A stretch of DNA of 64,000 nt from JBNLBT01 sp050303435 (GTDB taxonomy: Bacteria; Pseudomonadota; Gammaproteobacteria; Xanthomonadales; Marinicellaceae), in the NCBI GenBank assembly GCA_050303435.1, contig JBNLBT010000003.1, positions 1 to 64,000 of the forward strand. Reading direction: 5' to 3'. Below the pieces are notes generated by a model. It saw nothing but the letters and a program-made list of their open reading frames with translations, searched no databases and was not told the origin of the DNA. The position numbers were made by a program, and so were the translations under genes. The first letter of the stretch is position 1, and each line of letters opens with the position of its first letter. Positions 54,687-63,930 of the stretch are shown here, piece after piece.

Positions 54687-56585
54687 ATGAGAAATATCCT
54701 GATCTGGCTGATGTGCACCGCGGTTTTTTCCATGGCACACAGCAAACAACCGTCTCTGGTTGATTTCATCAAGCCCAGTGAATTCAAACGCCTGTCCATA
54801 TCGCCTGACGGCAAACGCCTGGCCGGCATTCTGGAAATGGAAAACGGCGCCGATAAAGTGGCCGTGCTGGATCTGTCCAGCATGAAACCGTTGGGTGCCA
54901 AGGACTTTGGAGACAATCGCAAGGTCATGCAACTGGCGTGGGTCAACAACGAACAGATTCTGCTCAACGTCAATAAACAAGTGGGCTACCTTGACCGCAA
55001 GGGTGAATGGGAAGGCCTGTATTCCATGCGCTTTGACGGCAAGCGCGATCGCCTGGTAGTGAACATGGACAATTCTTATGGCGCTCTGATTGTCGACGGC
55101 TGGCCGCAAGAGAAAGACCAGGTGCTGTTGCAGATTTATGAAGCGGGCGGCTTGCACTTGTATGCCTACAACCTCAAGTCGGATCGCAAAAGTCGTTTTT
55201 CAGAACCGGCGGACAAATACGCCCTTGCGCCGAGCGTTAACATCAACCGCAAAGCCGTTGTGGCTCCGGCCTATGACCCGAAGTTGCGCAGCAGCTACAT
55301 TTATTACAAGCACGAAGACAGCGATGACTGGCGCAAACTTGAATTGGGTGAAGACCTGGAAGGTGTGAACGTCGATTACGTCGGCTATGCACAGGACCCT
55401 GACATTGTCTACCTGCGCGCCAATCACGACGACAGCCTGAACGGTCTGTTTCAGTTGAATGTGGCCAGCGGCGAGCTGAAAATGTTGTACCGGCACGACC
55501 GCGTGGACTTGGGTGATCCGGTGCAAGGCTTCGACGGCGAATTGATCGGCATGCAAATGATGCCTGACACCGTGCAGCACGTGTGGGTCGACAACGACAA
55601 CCCGATGACGGCGCTGTATAAGCAGCTGACGGCCAACTTTCCCGGCCAGGTTTTGAATTTGTACAATCACACACTGAATGGCAACAAAGTGGTGTTCAGC
55701 GTATCCAGCGACACCAACCCCGGTGAATTTTTCATGCTGGATCGCAAGGCACGCAAAATCAAGCCGCTGGCCAAAACCCGTGGCTGGATTAATCCCGCTG
55801 ACATGGCGCCCATGAAGCCTGTGGCACTGACCGCCCGTGATGGCACCGAACTGTACGGCTATCTGACCGTGCCCAAAACCGGCCAGGCGCCCTACCCGTT
55901 GGTGGTCAATCCGCACGGCGGGCCACACGGCCCGCGCGATGAGTGGGGTTACAACTGGGAAACGCAGTTGCTGGCCAGCCGCGGATACGCGGTGTTGCAA
56001 GTGAATTTCCGCGGCTCGGGGGGTTACGGGCGGAATTTTGAGGTGGCCGGGTACATGCAATGGGGGCGGGCCATGCAGGACGATGTGACCGACGCCACGC
56101 GCTGGGCCATTGAACACGGCGTGGCCGACGCCCAACGGGTGTGCATCTATGGCGGCTCGTACGGCGGCTACGCCACTTTGCAGGGTCTGGTGCGTGAACC
56201 GGATCTGTATCAATGCGGCATTGGTTATGTGGGCGTGTATGATTTGAAAAAATTCCGCGTGTGTGGCGACATTCCACAAGGCCACTATGGCAAGGACTAT
56301 CTGAATCGGGTCATTGGGCAGGACGGTGCGGAATTGGAGCAATATTCCCCGGCACAGAATGTGGACAAGATCAAGGCGGCCATATTTCTCGCACACGGCG
56401 AGGATGATGTGCGGGTGCCGATGTGTCAATACAACGCCTTGACCGAGGCGTTGGACGCGGCCGGCAAGCCCTATGAGTCGATGACACGGGACGAGGGGCA
56501 TGGATACAACAAATTGGACAATCGCAAGGACTTTTACAGCGCCATGCTGAAGTTTTTGGATCGCCACATCGGCGCGAAAAACTGA
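54687..56585 (+). CDS. S9 prolyl-oligopeptidase-family serine peptidase
   Basis: 632 residues with a signal peptide (MRNILIWLMCTAVFSMAHS). Residues about 25-390 form the seven-bladed propeller; the alpha/beta-hydrolase domain follows. Catalytic Ser491 in YGGSYGGYATL, Asp near 573 in HGEDDVRVP, His605 in DEGHGYNK; the oxyanion-side motif is NPHGGPHGPRDEWGYN. Cleaves short peptides, commonly after proline or as acylaminoacyl/dipeptidyl peptidase, in the periplasm. A GGGGAG ribosome site precedes the ATG. Could supply small peptides to the POT transporters. Confidence 0.92.
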   Translation: MRNILIWLMCTAVFSMAHSKQPSLVDFIKPSEFKRLSISPDGKRLAGILEMENGADKVAVLDLSSMKPLGAKDFGDNRKVMQLAWVNNEQILLNVNKQVGYLDRKGEWEGLYSMRFDGKRDRLVVNMDNSYGALIVDGWPQEKDQVLLQIYEAGGLHLYAYNLKSDRKSRFSEPADKYALAPSVNINRKAVVAPAYDPKLRSSYIYYKHEDSDDWRKLELGEDLEGVNVDYVGYAQDPDIVYLRANHDDSLNGLFQLNVASGELKMLYRHDRVDLGDPVQGFDGELIGMQMMPDTVQHVWVDNDNPMTALYKQLTANFPGQVLNLYNHTLNGNKVVFSVSSDTNPGEFFMLDRKARKIKPLAKTRGWINPADMAPMKPVALTARDGTELYGYLTVPKTGQAPYPLVVNPHGGPHGPRDEWGYNWETQLLASRGYAVLQVNFRGSGGYGRNFEVAGYMQWGRAMQDDVTDATRWAIEHGVADAQRVCIYGGSYGGYATLQGLVREPDLYQCGIGYVGVYDLKKFRVCGDIPQGHYGKDYLNRVIGQDGAELEQYSPAQNVDKIKAAIFLAHGEDDVRVPMCQYNALTEALDAAGKPYESMTRDEGHGYNKLDNRKDFYSAMLKFLDRHIGAKN

Positions 56586-56734
56586 GTTTAAATCCCAAGC
56601 GTAATCAATGTTTTATTGAACATACTTCAATGCGCCTCAAGGGCCTGTGAACCGACTTTGCAGGCGCTCGAATCAAATGTTAATAAAATGTGAAAAAAAA
56701 CAAAATGGTGCTTTTTTTTGATTTGTTTTGTGTG

Positions 56735-56766
56735 GTAACATTGGCCGGATAGGGATCTATATAGAT
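56735..56766 (+). promoter_or_regulatory. Putative TonB-receptor promoter overlapped by a palindrome
   Basis: GTAACA (56735-56740), a 17-base spacer, then TATATA (56758-56763); each matches four of six consensus positions. The -10 lies inside the perfect 12-base palindrome ATCTATATAGAT (56755-56766), which could be a repressor site. Confidence 0.4.
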
Positions 56767-56781
56767 GCTATTAGTTTTTTG

Positions 56782-56793
56782 TGAGTTAACTCA
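56782..56793. promoter_or_regulatory. Palindrome in the TonB-receptor leader
   Basis: TGAGTTAACTCA is a perfect 12-base palindrome, 27 bases before the receptor ATG and just upstream of its GGAG ribosome site. It may be a second operator or an RNA hairpin acting on translation. No known regulator's consensus was recognised. Confidence 0.4.
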
Positions 56794-56819
56794 GGGATAA
56801 TTTTTTGGAGAACTTTTAA

Positions 56820-59774
56820 ATGAAAATGAAACGTAATCCTATTACACAAGCTGTTAAGCAGTCTTTGTTCTATGGTGTCGTTGCGTCCACTTCATTTGCC
56901 ACGGCGGCAATGGCACAGGACGACGTCGAAGAACAAGGCAAGATTACAGTGACGGGATCGAATATTAAGTCGACCGATCTCGAAACAGCAGCGCCTGTCT
57001 TCAGTATTGACAGAGAAGAAATTCTGAGCACCGGTCTGCCGAACGTGGGCGACCTGCTGGCGCAAATTCCTTCCGCTGGCGCCACCTTGAACTTGGTGAA
57101 CAACAACGGCGGTAATGGTGGCATCCAGGTGGACATGAGAAACCTGGGCTCCAACCGTGTGCTGGTATTGGTTAACGGCCGTCGCTGGGTGAGAACCCTG
57201 GGCGGTGCCGCTGATCTGACCACCATTCCGGTGTCCATCATTGAGCGCATCGACGTGCTGAAAGACGGCGCTTCGGCCATTTACGGTTCCGACGCCATCG
57301 CCGGTGTAATCAACATCGTCACCCGCAGTGACTTCGAAGGCGTTGAGCTGACCGGTTACTTCGGTAGGAGCACTGAAAGCGACGGCGACACGCAACACTT
57401 CAGTGTGTCCACTGGCGCCACTTCAGACCGTGGCAGTGTGTTCTTCAACGCTGAATACGTGAAAATTGATCCCGTATTTGCCGGTGACAGAGAAATTTCT
57501 TCCACGCCGAACTTCGGTACAGGCAACTTCGGTGGATCTTCAGGTACACCGCAAGGCCGCTTCATGATCTTCACCCCGCCGGGTGTTGACATTTCAAATG
57601 GTCAGCCGTGTCTGGACGCGTTCGGTATCGGACTGTCCAACTGTACTACGCCTGCTGGTTCCAACGGTTTCAACTCGGTCAACGACCCGGATCTGATTCC
57701 GCACACCGCGCAAACCGCTTTCAACTTTGCTCCGGATAACTACCTGGTGACTCCGAATGAGCGGACCGCGATTTACACCCAGGCCAAATACCAGATCACT
57801 GACAACATCACCTTGAACGTAGACGCGTTGTTCAACAGACGTGAATCCGATCAATTGCTGGCGCCAACGCCGCTGTTCTTTGGTTCAGCCTTCGGCACAC
57901 GTCCGGGTGTAGACATCATTGACATCGGTGCATTGAACCCGTACAACCCGTACGGCGTTGACATCCCGGGTACATACATCTACCTGATCGGCCGTCGCCA
58001 GGTTGAAGGCGGCAACCGTATTTTCAGACAAGAAAATGACACCTACCACTTCGGTCTGGGCCTCGAGGGTTTCCTTGATGTGGGCACCGGCTGGAACTGG
58101 TCTGTGAACTACACCTTGAACGAAACCGATCAAACCCAATCCAACGAAGGTGAGCTGAGCATGCCTCGCGTCGTTCGCGCGCTGTCCAATGAGTGTGTGA
58201 CCGATCCGACCTGTGTGCCGCTGAACCTGTTCGGCGGTGCCGGCACCATCACCCAGGAAATGTTTGATTTCATTTCATTCCGCGGTGACCAGCTGACCAC
58301 CTCCAAACTGTTGGGTTACCAAGCCATTGCCAGCACCGAGTTCGGTGGACTGGAAGCGGGCCCGATCGGCTTTGCGGCCGGTTACGAGCGTCGCCGTGCG
58401 TCTGGTTCCAACATTCCGGATCAAGTGGTTCGCGACGGTGAAACTTCAGGTAATCAGCAAAACGCCACTTCAGGTGCTTACACAGTGGATGAAGTTTTCC
58501 TGGAATTCAATGTGCCGCTGTTGTCTGGTGTCGCCATGGCTGAATCTCTGGAACTGTCCGCTGCTGTTCGCTGGTCTGATTACGACGTATTCGGTAGTGA
58601 CACCAACGGCAAACTGGGTCTGACTTGGAGACCGAACGATGAACTGATGTTCCGCGCCACGTATGCACAAGGCTTCCGTGCCCCGAACATCAACGAGTTG
58701 TTCTTCGGTGGCAGTGATTCATTTCCGAACATTAACGACCCGTGTTCTGGCATTCAAACATTGCCTCAAAGCGAAGGCGGTGGTCCTCGCGATGCCAACG
58801 GCAATGGAATCTATGATCCCAACGAAGTCGGTGGCTCAGATGGTAATTTGGTGGGTTGTGCAGGCATTTCAACTGCATACAACCAGCCCAATCCGCAAAT
58901 CAGAATCACCGTGGGTTCTAACCCGAACCTGACTCCGGAAGAATCTGATTCTTACACCATTGGTGTGGTGTACGAGCCGGAAGCCATCGAAGGTTTGTTC
59001 CTGACCTTGGACTACTACGACATTGAAATCGACAACGTGATCACCACATTGAGCGCACAAACAATTATTAATCGTTGCGCACAAGGCAGAACTGAATTCT
59101 GTGCACGTATGACGCGTTCAGCATTTGGCTCGATCACTGATGTTCAGGCCAACACCATCAACCAGGACAGCCTGGCCACCAGTGGTTTTGACTTTGTGGC
59201 TTCATACCGTTGGGAAACTGACTACGGTCTGTTCCGCTTAGTGTCAGATACATCTTTCACCACTGATTTCGAACTGACTTCTGGTCTGTCTGGCACCACG
59301 TTCGACTTCTTCAGCGCCGGTTATGGCGTTTCAGACGTTAGCTTGGAGCTGCCGAAATTCGAATCCAACTTGACGCTGGATTGGAGCTACGGTGACTGGT
59401 CTGTTAACTGGCAAGCTCGCCACATTGGCAAGCACGACGAAGTCTGTGATCCTGATTTGAATGACAATCTGGATCCGTCTGTGGTCGGTGATAACTTCCT
59501 CTGGTGTACTTTCGCCAGCGGCACCGAAGAAGGCGATGTGCCTGAAGGTGGTTCAGATGTGTTGGATATGCGCACTGTGGGTGGACAAACCATTCACGAC
59601 GTGAATGTGACTTACCACCTGACCGATTGGGACGCTTCAGTCACTCTGGGTATTGAGAACATCTTTGACAAAGACCCGTCCTTGTCAAATCAGGCGTTCG
59701 CAAACAGCTACGAGTCCAACTTCAACTCTGGTGTTGGCCGTTTCTGGTACCTGCAAGTACGTAAACGTTTCTAA
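56820..59774 (+). CDS. TonB-dependent outer-membrane receptor
   Basis: 984 residues. Signal peptide ends in FATAAMAQ. The plug starts near 40 with ITVTGSNIKSTDLETAAPVFSID, and the plug core VLVLVNGRRWVRTLGG and ERIDVLKDGASAIYGSDAIAGVINIVT is textbook. The 22-strand barrel ends at aromatic ...FWYLQVRKRF with C-terminal Phe. Imports an unknown ligand by proton motive force through TonB. No siderophore-specific domain; the sub-type (plug with NxxGS and NNNGG) resembles receptors for glycans, peptides or nucleotides. It heads the window's oxygenase-sulfotransferase run. Confidence 0.96.
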   Translation: MKMKRNPITQAVKQSLFYGVVASTSFATAAMAQDDVEEQGKITVTGSNIKSTDLETAAPVFSIDREEILSTGLPNVGDLLAQIPSAGATLNLVNNNGGNGGIQVDMRNLGSNRVLVLVNGRRWVRTLGGAADLTTIPVSIIERIDVLKDGASAIYGSDAIAGVINIVTRSDFEGVELTGYFGRSTESDGDTQHFSVSTGATSDRGSVFFNAEYVKIDPVFAGDREISSTPNFGTGNFGGSSGTPQGRFMIFTPPGVDISNGQPCLDAFGIGLSNCTTPAGSNGFNSVNDPDLIPHTAQTAFNFAPDNYLVTPNERTAIYTQAKYQITDNITLNVDALFNRRESDQLLAPTPLFFGSAFGTRPGVDIIDIGALNPYNPYGVDIPGTYIYLIGRRQVEGGNRIFRQENDTYHFGLGLEGFLDVGTGWNWSVNYTLNETDQTQSNEGELSMPRVVRALSNECVTDPTCVPLNLFGGAGTITQEMFDFISFRGDQLTTSKLLGYQAIASTEFGGLEAGPIGFAAGYERRRASGSNIPDQVVRDGETSGNQQNATSGAYTVDEVFLEFNVPLLSGVAMAESLELSAAVRWSDYDVFGSDTNGKLGLTWRPNDELMFRATYAQGFRAPNINELFFGGSDSFPNINDPCSGIQTLPQSEGGGPRDANGNGIYDPNEVGGSDGNLVGCAGISTAYNQPNPQIRITVGSNPNLTPEESDSYTIGVVYEPEAIEGLFLTLDYYDIEIDNVITTLSAQTIINRCAQGRTEFCARMTRSAFGSITDVQANTINQDSLATSGFDFVASYRWETDYGLFRLVSDTSFTTDFELTSGLSGTTFDFFSAGYGVSDVSLELPKFESNLTLDWSYGDWSVNWQARHIGKHDEVCDPDLNDNLDPSVVGDNFLWCTFASGTEEGDVPEGGSDVLDMRTVGGQTIHDVNVTYHLTDWDASVTLGIENIFDKDPSLSNQAFANSYESNFNSGVGRFWYLQVRKRF

Positions 59775-59802
59775 GATCACTTAGAAGTCATTTACAGTAT
59801 AA

Positions 59803-59836
59803 TAAAGCCCATCTTTTTAGATGGGCTTTATTTATT
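59803..59836 (+). terminator. Intrinsic terminator after the TonB receptor
   Basis: Perfect 12-bp stem TAAAGCCCATCT/AGATGGGCTTTA (59803-59814, 59819-59830) with a TTTT loop, followed by a T-rich TTTATTT. It ends just before the oxygenase ATG at 59838, so any transcript that passes through it must read over this hairpin, or the downstream genes start at their own leaderless promoter. Confidence 0.9.
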
Positions 59837-59837
59837 T

Positions 59838-60542
59838 ATGGGCTGGCAAACCAATCCAGAGCTGGACCTTAAAAAATTGCGTAAACAATTGACTGAGAAA
59901 GGTCATTTGCGGGTGGAAAATTTTCTTGAAGATGAATTCGCCAAACGCATCGAATCGTGTCTTCGCAATGAGGTACCCTGGGGTCTGGCGTATCGACTGG
60001 ATGGTGCCTCTCAACTCGATTTGAATGCAGACGGTGTGGACGATTTACCCGTCGCAGCAAAAGATCGACTGATGCAACAATTGGATGCGCCGTTTCAATT
60101 CATCTATAACTCCTATATGGTGGTGACCGCCTATTTGGAAAATCGCCACCCTGGCCATTATTTGTATCGCCTTTTGGAATGGATCAATTCAAAAGAAATG
60201 CATGATTTCTTCCGGCGTTTGACCGGTGATTCACAGTTAAAAAAAATCAACATGCAGGCCACTCGATATATGCCGGGTCATTTTCTCACCAATCACAACG
60301 ACGACGACGCCACGGAGGGAAGGCTGTACGCTTATGTGCTGGGGTTTTCACGTGACTGGTGCGCCGATTGGGGCGGTTTACTGCACTTTCTAAATGCCGA
60401 TGGGTCGATCAAAAAAAGCTTGATGCCATCGTTCAACTCTCTGTCTATTTTCAAGGTGCCACAAGACCACAGCGTCTCCTATGTGGCGCCCTTTGCCAAA
60501 AACCCTCGCCTGGCTTTGACCGGGTGGTTGTTGAATAAATGA
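59838..60542 (+). CDS. 2-oxoglutarate/Fe(II)-dependent oxygenase (prolyl-4-hydroxylase-like)
   Basis: 234 residues. The double-stranded beta-helix oxygenase motif is complete: HxD metal ligands His153 and Asp155 (LTNHNDDDA), distal His211 (QDHSVSYV) and a 2-oxoglutarate-binding Arg224 (NPRLALTGWLL). The fold is the prolyl-4-hydroxylase/2OG-Fe(II) group, so it hydroxylates a protein, peptide or small molecule. The ATG at 59838 lies at the very foot of the preceding terminator, and no Shine-Dalgarno is visible. It overlaps the TPR-oxygenase gene by four bases. Confidence 0.86.
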   Translation: MGWQTNPELDLKKLRKQLTEKGHLRVENFLEDEFAKRIESCLRNEVPWGLAYRLDGASQLDLNADGVDDLPVAAKDRLMQQLDAPFQFIYNSYMVVTAYLENRHPGHYLYRLLEWINSKEMHDFFRRLTGDSQLKKINMQATRYMPGHFLTNHNDDDATEGRLYAYVLGFSRDWCADWGGLLHFLNADGSIKKSLMPSFNSLSIFKVPQDHSVSYVAPFAKNPRLALTGWLLNK

Positions 60543-62344
60543 GTGTCCAACAATTGTCCCAGTGGTTCAGGGAGAAACAGTTTAAACGCATCGTTGATTA
60601 TGGCCGCGCTCAATGGGACCGGCAGGCATTGGATGAGAGAGGTAAACCCGTGGTGGCCATGGCAGCCATCGGCAGGGATAACGAGTTGGCTCAAAAATTG
60701 TTTGAACAGCTTTTGCAGACGGGTGGCAGCGAAATCGAACAGTGGCGTTATCACCTGGGCCTGACCTTGCAGGATCAACAAAAATGGCAGCGCGCAGCGG
60801 ATGTGTATACATCAGTCAGCGACACAACGCGATGGTACGTGCCGGCCAGCATCAATCGGGCGCACTGCTTGATTAAGGCCGCACAACCTGAATTGGCTGT
60901 AAAATTAATGCAAGACATCTGGAAAGCCCATCAAGTGCCTCAGGCGGTGTGGCTACAAATCAGTGGGATGCGCGCGCTGGGTCAGTTTCAGGACATCGAA
61001 CAACTGCTGTTAAACACACAAGAGGTTTTGGGCAATCAGTCAACCTGGAAGACGTTGATGGCACAGAATTTATCGGATTTGGGCCGCCATGCCGAAGTGA
61101 TTCAATGCATTGATCGCCTGGATCAGGCGCAACAGCAGGAAACGCGCATCAGGAGTTTACTGGCTCATGCGCTGACCAAACGGGGGCGATTCAATCAAGC
61201 CATCGAATTGTATCGAAGCCTGTTGCAGGCGGCACCGGGCGATCACATGAGCTGGTACAATCTGGCTGCGGCCTTGTCAAATCACACCGACCAAACGCTA
61301 CTGAATGAGGGCATCGAAGTGGCGCGACGCTGCCTGCAACTCAAAGATGATTGCGCTCCGGCGCATGAATGCATGGCGTTGTGCAATGAAAAGTTGAATT
61401 ATTTACCCGCAGCTTTGGTTTGCATTGATGCGGCTTTGCGTGTGGCACCGGATAATCTGCAATACACGCTCGTCAAGGCACGTATTTTGTACCACCAGAA
61501 TGAACTGACAAAATCACAAAATTGTGTCGATGCGGTGTTGAGAGTGCAGCCCGAAAACGCCAGGGCATTGCGGCTGGGCGGCATGTTGCAATTGAAACGC
61601 AGCGAGTTTGACCGGGCGAGTCAATCGCTGCAGAGAGCCATTGAACTGAGGCCACAGGATCAACGGGCGTTGGCGTATTTCAACCTGGTGGGCATTGCGC
61701 AAAACAAAACCTCAGAACTCAATGAAATCAATGCGTTTGTACAGGCTGAACCCTTGCCGCTGGCCGCCGAATTCAATGATTTGAGTGCCTTCAACAGTGC
61801 CTTAAAACACGACGTGATGAATCACAGTTTATTGCGTAAAAATCCCGCTGGGCTGGCGGCTCGCAACGGTCACATGACCGATGATTTAATGGCCGATGAA
61901 ACCGTGGCCATTTGTGCATTTAAACGCCAGCTGGAAGAGGCCATTCATGACTACATTGAGCAACTGCCAGACGATGCTGGACACCCATTTTTAAAACACA
62001 AAAGCACGGAATACGAACTGAATTTGTGGGCCACCTGGGTGAAAGGCGATGGATTTATAGACAAACACATTCACGAAGAATCCTGGCTCAGTGGTGCATA
62101 CTACGTGGATGTGCCGGAAATTACACAAGACAGTCAGAGTCATCAGGGGTATTTTCAGTACGGCTGCATTCCTGCAGACATGCTGCATTTGCAGAATGTC
62201 GACAACGCCAGTTTTGGCTATATTAAACCGCAACCTGGATTGTTGGTGATATTCCCTTCTTATCTGTACCATCAAACCATACCGCATGAAAGCGAAGACG
62301 ACCGCATCAGCATCGCGTTCGATCTGACCCCGACCCACTGGTGA
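60539..62344 (+). CDS. TPR protein with C-terminal 2OG-Fe(II) oxygenase-like domain
   Basis: 601 residues. Residues about 1-395 are TPR-type repeats (for example GRFNQAIELYRSLLQAAPGD). From about 405 (PLAAEFNDLSAFNSAL) a domain resembles the TIGR02466 putative 2OG-Fe(II) oxygenases: metal residues in DKHIHEESWLSGAYYVDVPE near 505, and the distal motif SYLYHQTIPHESEDDRISIAFD near 575. It uses Fe(II) and 2-oxoglutarate to hydroxylate an unknown target brought in by the TPR scaffold. ATGA overlap with the preceding oxygenase, TGATG overlap with the sulfotransferase behind. Confidence 0.83.
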   Translation: MSVQQLSQWFREKQFKRIVDYGRAQWDRQALDERGKPVVAMAAIGRDNELAQKLFEQLLQTGGSEIEQWRYHLGLTLQDQQKWQRAADVYTSVSDTTRWYVPASINRAHCLIKAAQPELAVKLMQDIWKAHQVPQAVWLQISGMRALGQFQDIEQLLLNTQEVLGNQSTWKTLMAQNLSDLGRHAEVIQCIDRLDQAQQQETRIRSLLAHALTKRGRFNQAIELYRSLLQAAPGDHMSWYNLAAALSNHTDQTLLNEGIEVARRCLQLKDDCAPAHECMALCNEKLNYLPAALVCIDAALRVAPDNLQYTLVKARILYHQNELTKSQNCVDAVLRVQPENARALRLGGMLQLKRSEFDRASQSLQRAIELRPQDQRALAYFNLVGIAQNKTSELNEINAFVQAEPLPLAAEFNDLSAFNSALKHDVMNHSLLRKNPAGLAARNGHMTDDLMADETVAICAFKRQLEEAIHDYIEQLPDDAGHPFLKHKSTEYELNLWATWVKGDGFIDKHIHEESWLSGAYYVDVPEITQDSQSHQGYFQYGCIPADMLHLQNVDNASFGYIKPQPGLLVIFPSYLYHQTIPHESEDDRISIAFDLTPTHW

Positions 62345-63930
62345 TGAAGCGAGAAGAACTGATTCAATTGAAACAAGGATTCGATGCCTTGCAAGCCGGT
62401 GATCACCAACTCGCCTGGGCTCAGGCAACCGCATTGATCAAAGACAACCCCCGTTCTGTCGATGTGCAGGCATTGGCCGGATTGTCCGCGGCAGGATTGG
62501 GACAATACGCGGTGGCGCTGGAACATTTGCAAAAAGTTTTACAGGCCAAACCCGGGGATTTGGCCATACGCTTTAATCTGGCTCGGGCGCAGGCGTCGCT
62601 GGGACAATGGGAAAGTGCTTTGAACAGTTTGCAGGGGGTGAACCAACCGGCCTTCATGCGGTTGCGAGCCGAGAGTCTGGAGCGCATCGGCCGATACCAT
62701 CAGGCAGCCGATGAATTCAAGGCATTGTACGAGCAATCGGACGTCAATTTGGAGATGTTGGGGCGGGCTGCCTGGAATTTGGAGAAAAGCAATCAACTGG
62801 ATGCGGCGCAACAATGTGCCCAGATCCTCAAAGCAAAAAAACCGGATGATTTTTACGCCGGTCTGGTACTTGGGCGAATACATGCCAGGGAAAAACGTTT
62901 TTCAGACTCCTTGAATGATCTCCAGCAAATTGGCGCGGCCGGATTGAATCCGACCGCACTGGCGATGTTGGAAAATACCCGAGCTGAAGCATTGGAGGGT
63001 TTACATCAATACACCGAGGCATTTGCAGCATACACACGCAGCAACCGTTTGCTGATGCAATCCGATGGCTACAAAAAACTGAAAAACAACAGCTTTTATG
63101 CCTGGCCGGTGTTGCAGGAATTGCGCACCCATTTTGATAAAAACGGATTGTATTTTGACGGCGACACAGAGGCAGCGCACCCACCGGTGGTGTTTATGGT
63201 TGGTTTTCCACGATCCGGCACAACGCTGCTGGAAAAAATACTCAGCGCACATGGTGGCATTGCAACCATCGAAGAAAAACCATGCGTAGACCCCATTTTG
63301 CAGCATTTTCTGGCCCGCGAAGATTGTCTTGAGCGATTGAATACAATCGACCAGGACACGATTCAGGCACTGCAGTCGGCCTACTTGAGGTTGCGCGACG
63401 CTCAGTTGCAAACACAAGCCGCTGTGGTGATCGACAAATTGCCACTCAACATCATCCACATCGGCTTGCTATTGCGCGTTTTTCCTCACGCAAAAATCAT
63501 TGTTTCGGTGCGCGAACCACGGGATGTCTTACTGTCCTGCTATTTTCAGTTGTTCGAGTTGAACGACGCCATGGCGAATTTTTTGGACTGGAATCAGGCG
63601 GCGCGTTATCTCAACGCGAGCATGATTCTGGGGCTGGATTCATTGCAAAGTCTGAAACATCCACATCATCAAGTGAGATACGAAAATCTGGTCCAGGACT
63701 TGCGCGGCGAAGTGGCGGCTGTTCTTAAATATCTTGAGTTGCCCTGGGATGAGGTGGCCATGAATTACCGCGAGAAACTGAAAGGTCAGGACATCAACAC
63801 GCCCAGCTACCGACAGGTCGGCAAACAGGTGCACAGCCACAGCGTGGCGCGGTGGAAAAACTACACCGATCAGGTGCACAAGGTGGATTCGATTCTGGCG
63901 CCTGTGCGCGAGCGGCTTGGCTACGTATGA
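62344..63930 (+). CDS. TPR-sulfotransferase fusion protein
   Basis: 528 residues from the ATG at 62344. TPR-type repeats cover 1 to about 270, then the sulfotransferase domain with FMVGFPRSGTTLLEKIL near 284, KLPLNIIHIGLLLRVFPHAKI, VREPRDVLLSC and LELPWDEVAMNYRE. It is shorter than the tandem pair at 47193-51177 but clearly the same family. No signal peptide. Begins in the stop of the TPR-oxygenase gene (TGATG) and overlaps the next ORF by four bases, so sulfation and hydroxylation enzymes are made in one coupled string. Confidence 0.88.
   Translation: MKREELIQLKQGFDALQAGDHQLAWAQATALIKDNPRSVDVQALAGLSAAGLGQYAVALEHLQKVLQAKPGDLAIRFNLARAQASLGQWESALNSLQGVNQPAFMRLRAESLERIGRYHQAADEFKALYEQSDVNLEMLGRAAWNLEKSNQLDAAQQCAQILKAKKPDDFYAGLVLGRIHAREKRFSDSLNDLQQIGAAGLNPTALAMLENTRAEALEGLHQYTEAFAAYTRSNRLLMQSDGYKKLKNNSFYAWPVLQELRTHFDKNGLYFDGDTEAAHPPVVFMVGFPRSGTTLLEKILSAHGGIATIEEKPCVDPILQHFLAREDCLERLNTIDQDTIQALQSAYLRLRDAQLQTQAAVVIDKLPLNIIHIGLLLRVFPHAKIIVSVREPRDVLLSCYFQLFELNDAMANFLDWNQAARYLNASMILGLDSLQSLKHPHHQVRYENLVQDLRGEVAAVLKYLELPWDEVAMNYREKLKGQDINTPSYRQVGKQVHSHSVARWKNYTDQVHKVDSILAPVRERLGYV

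Noticed and set aside
60344..60356. parS-like TTTTCACGTGACT
   Set aside because: Matches only the centre of the parS palindrome and lies inside an oxygenase gene.
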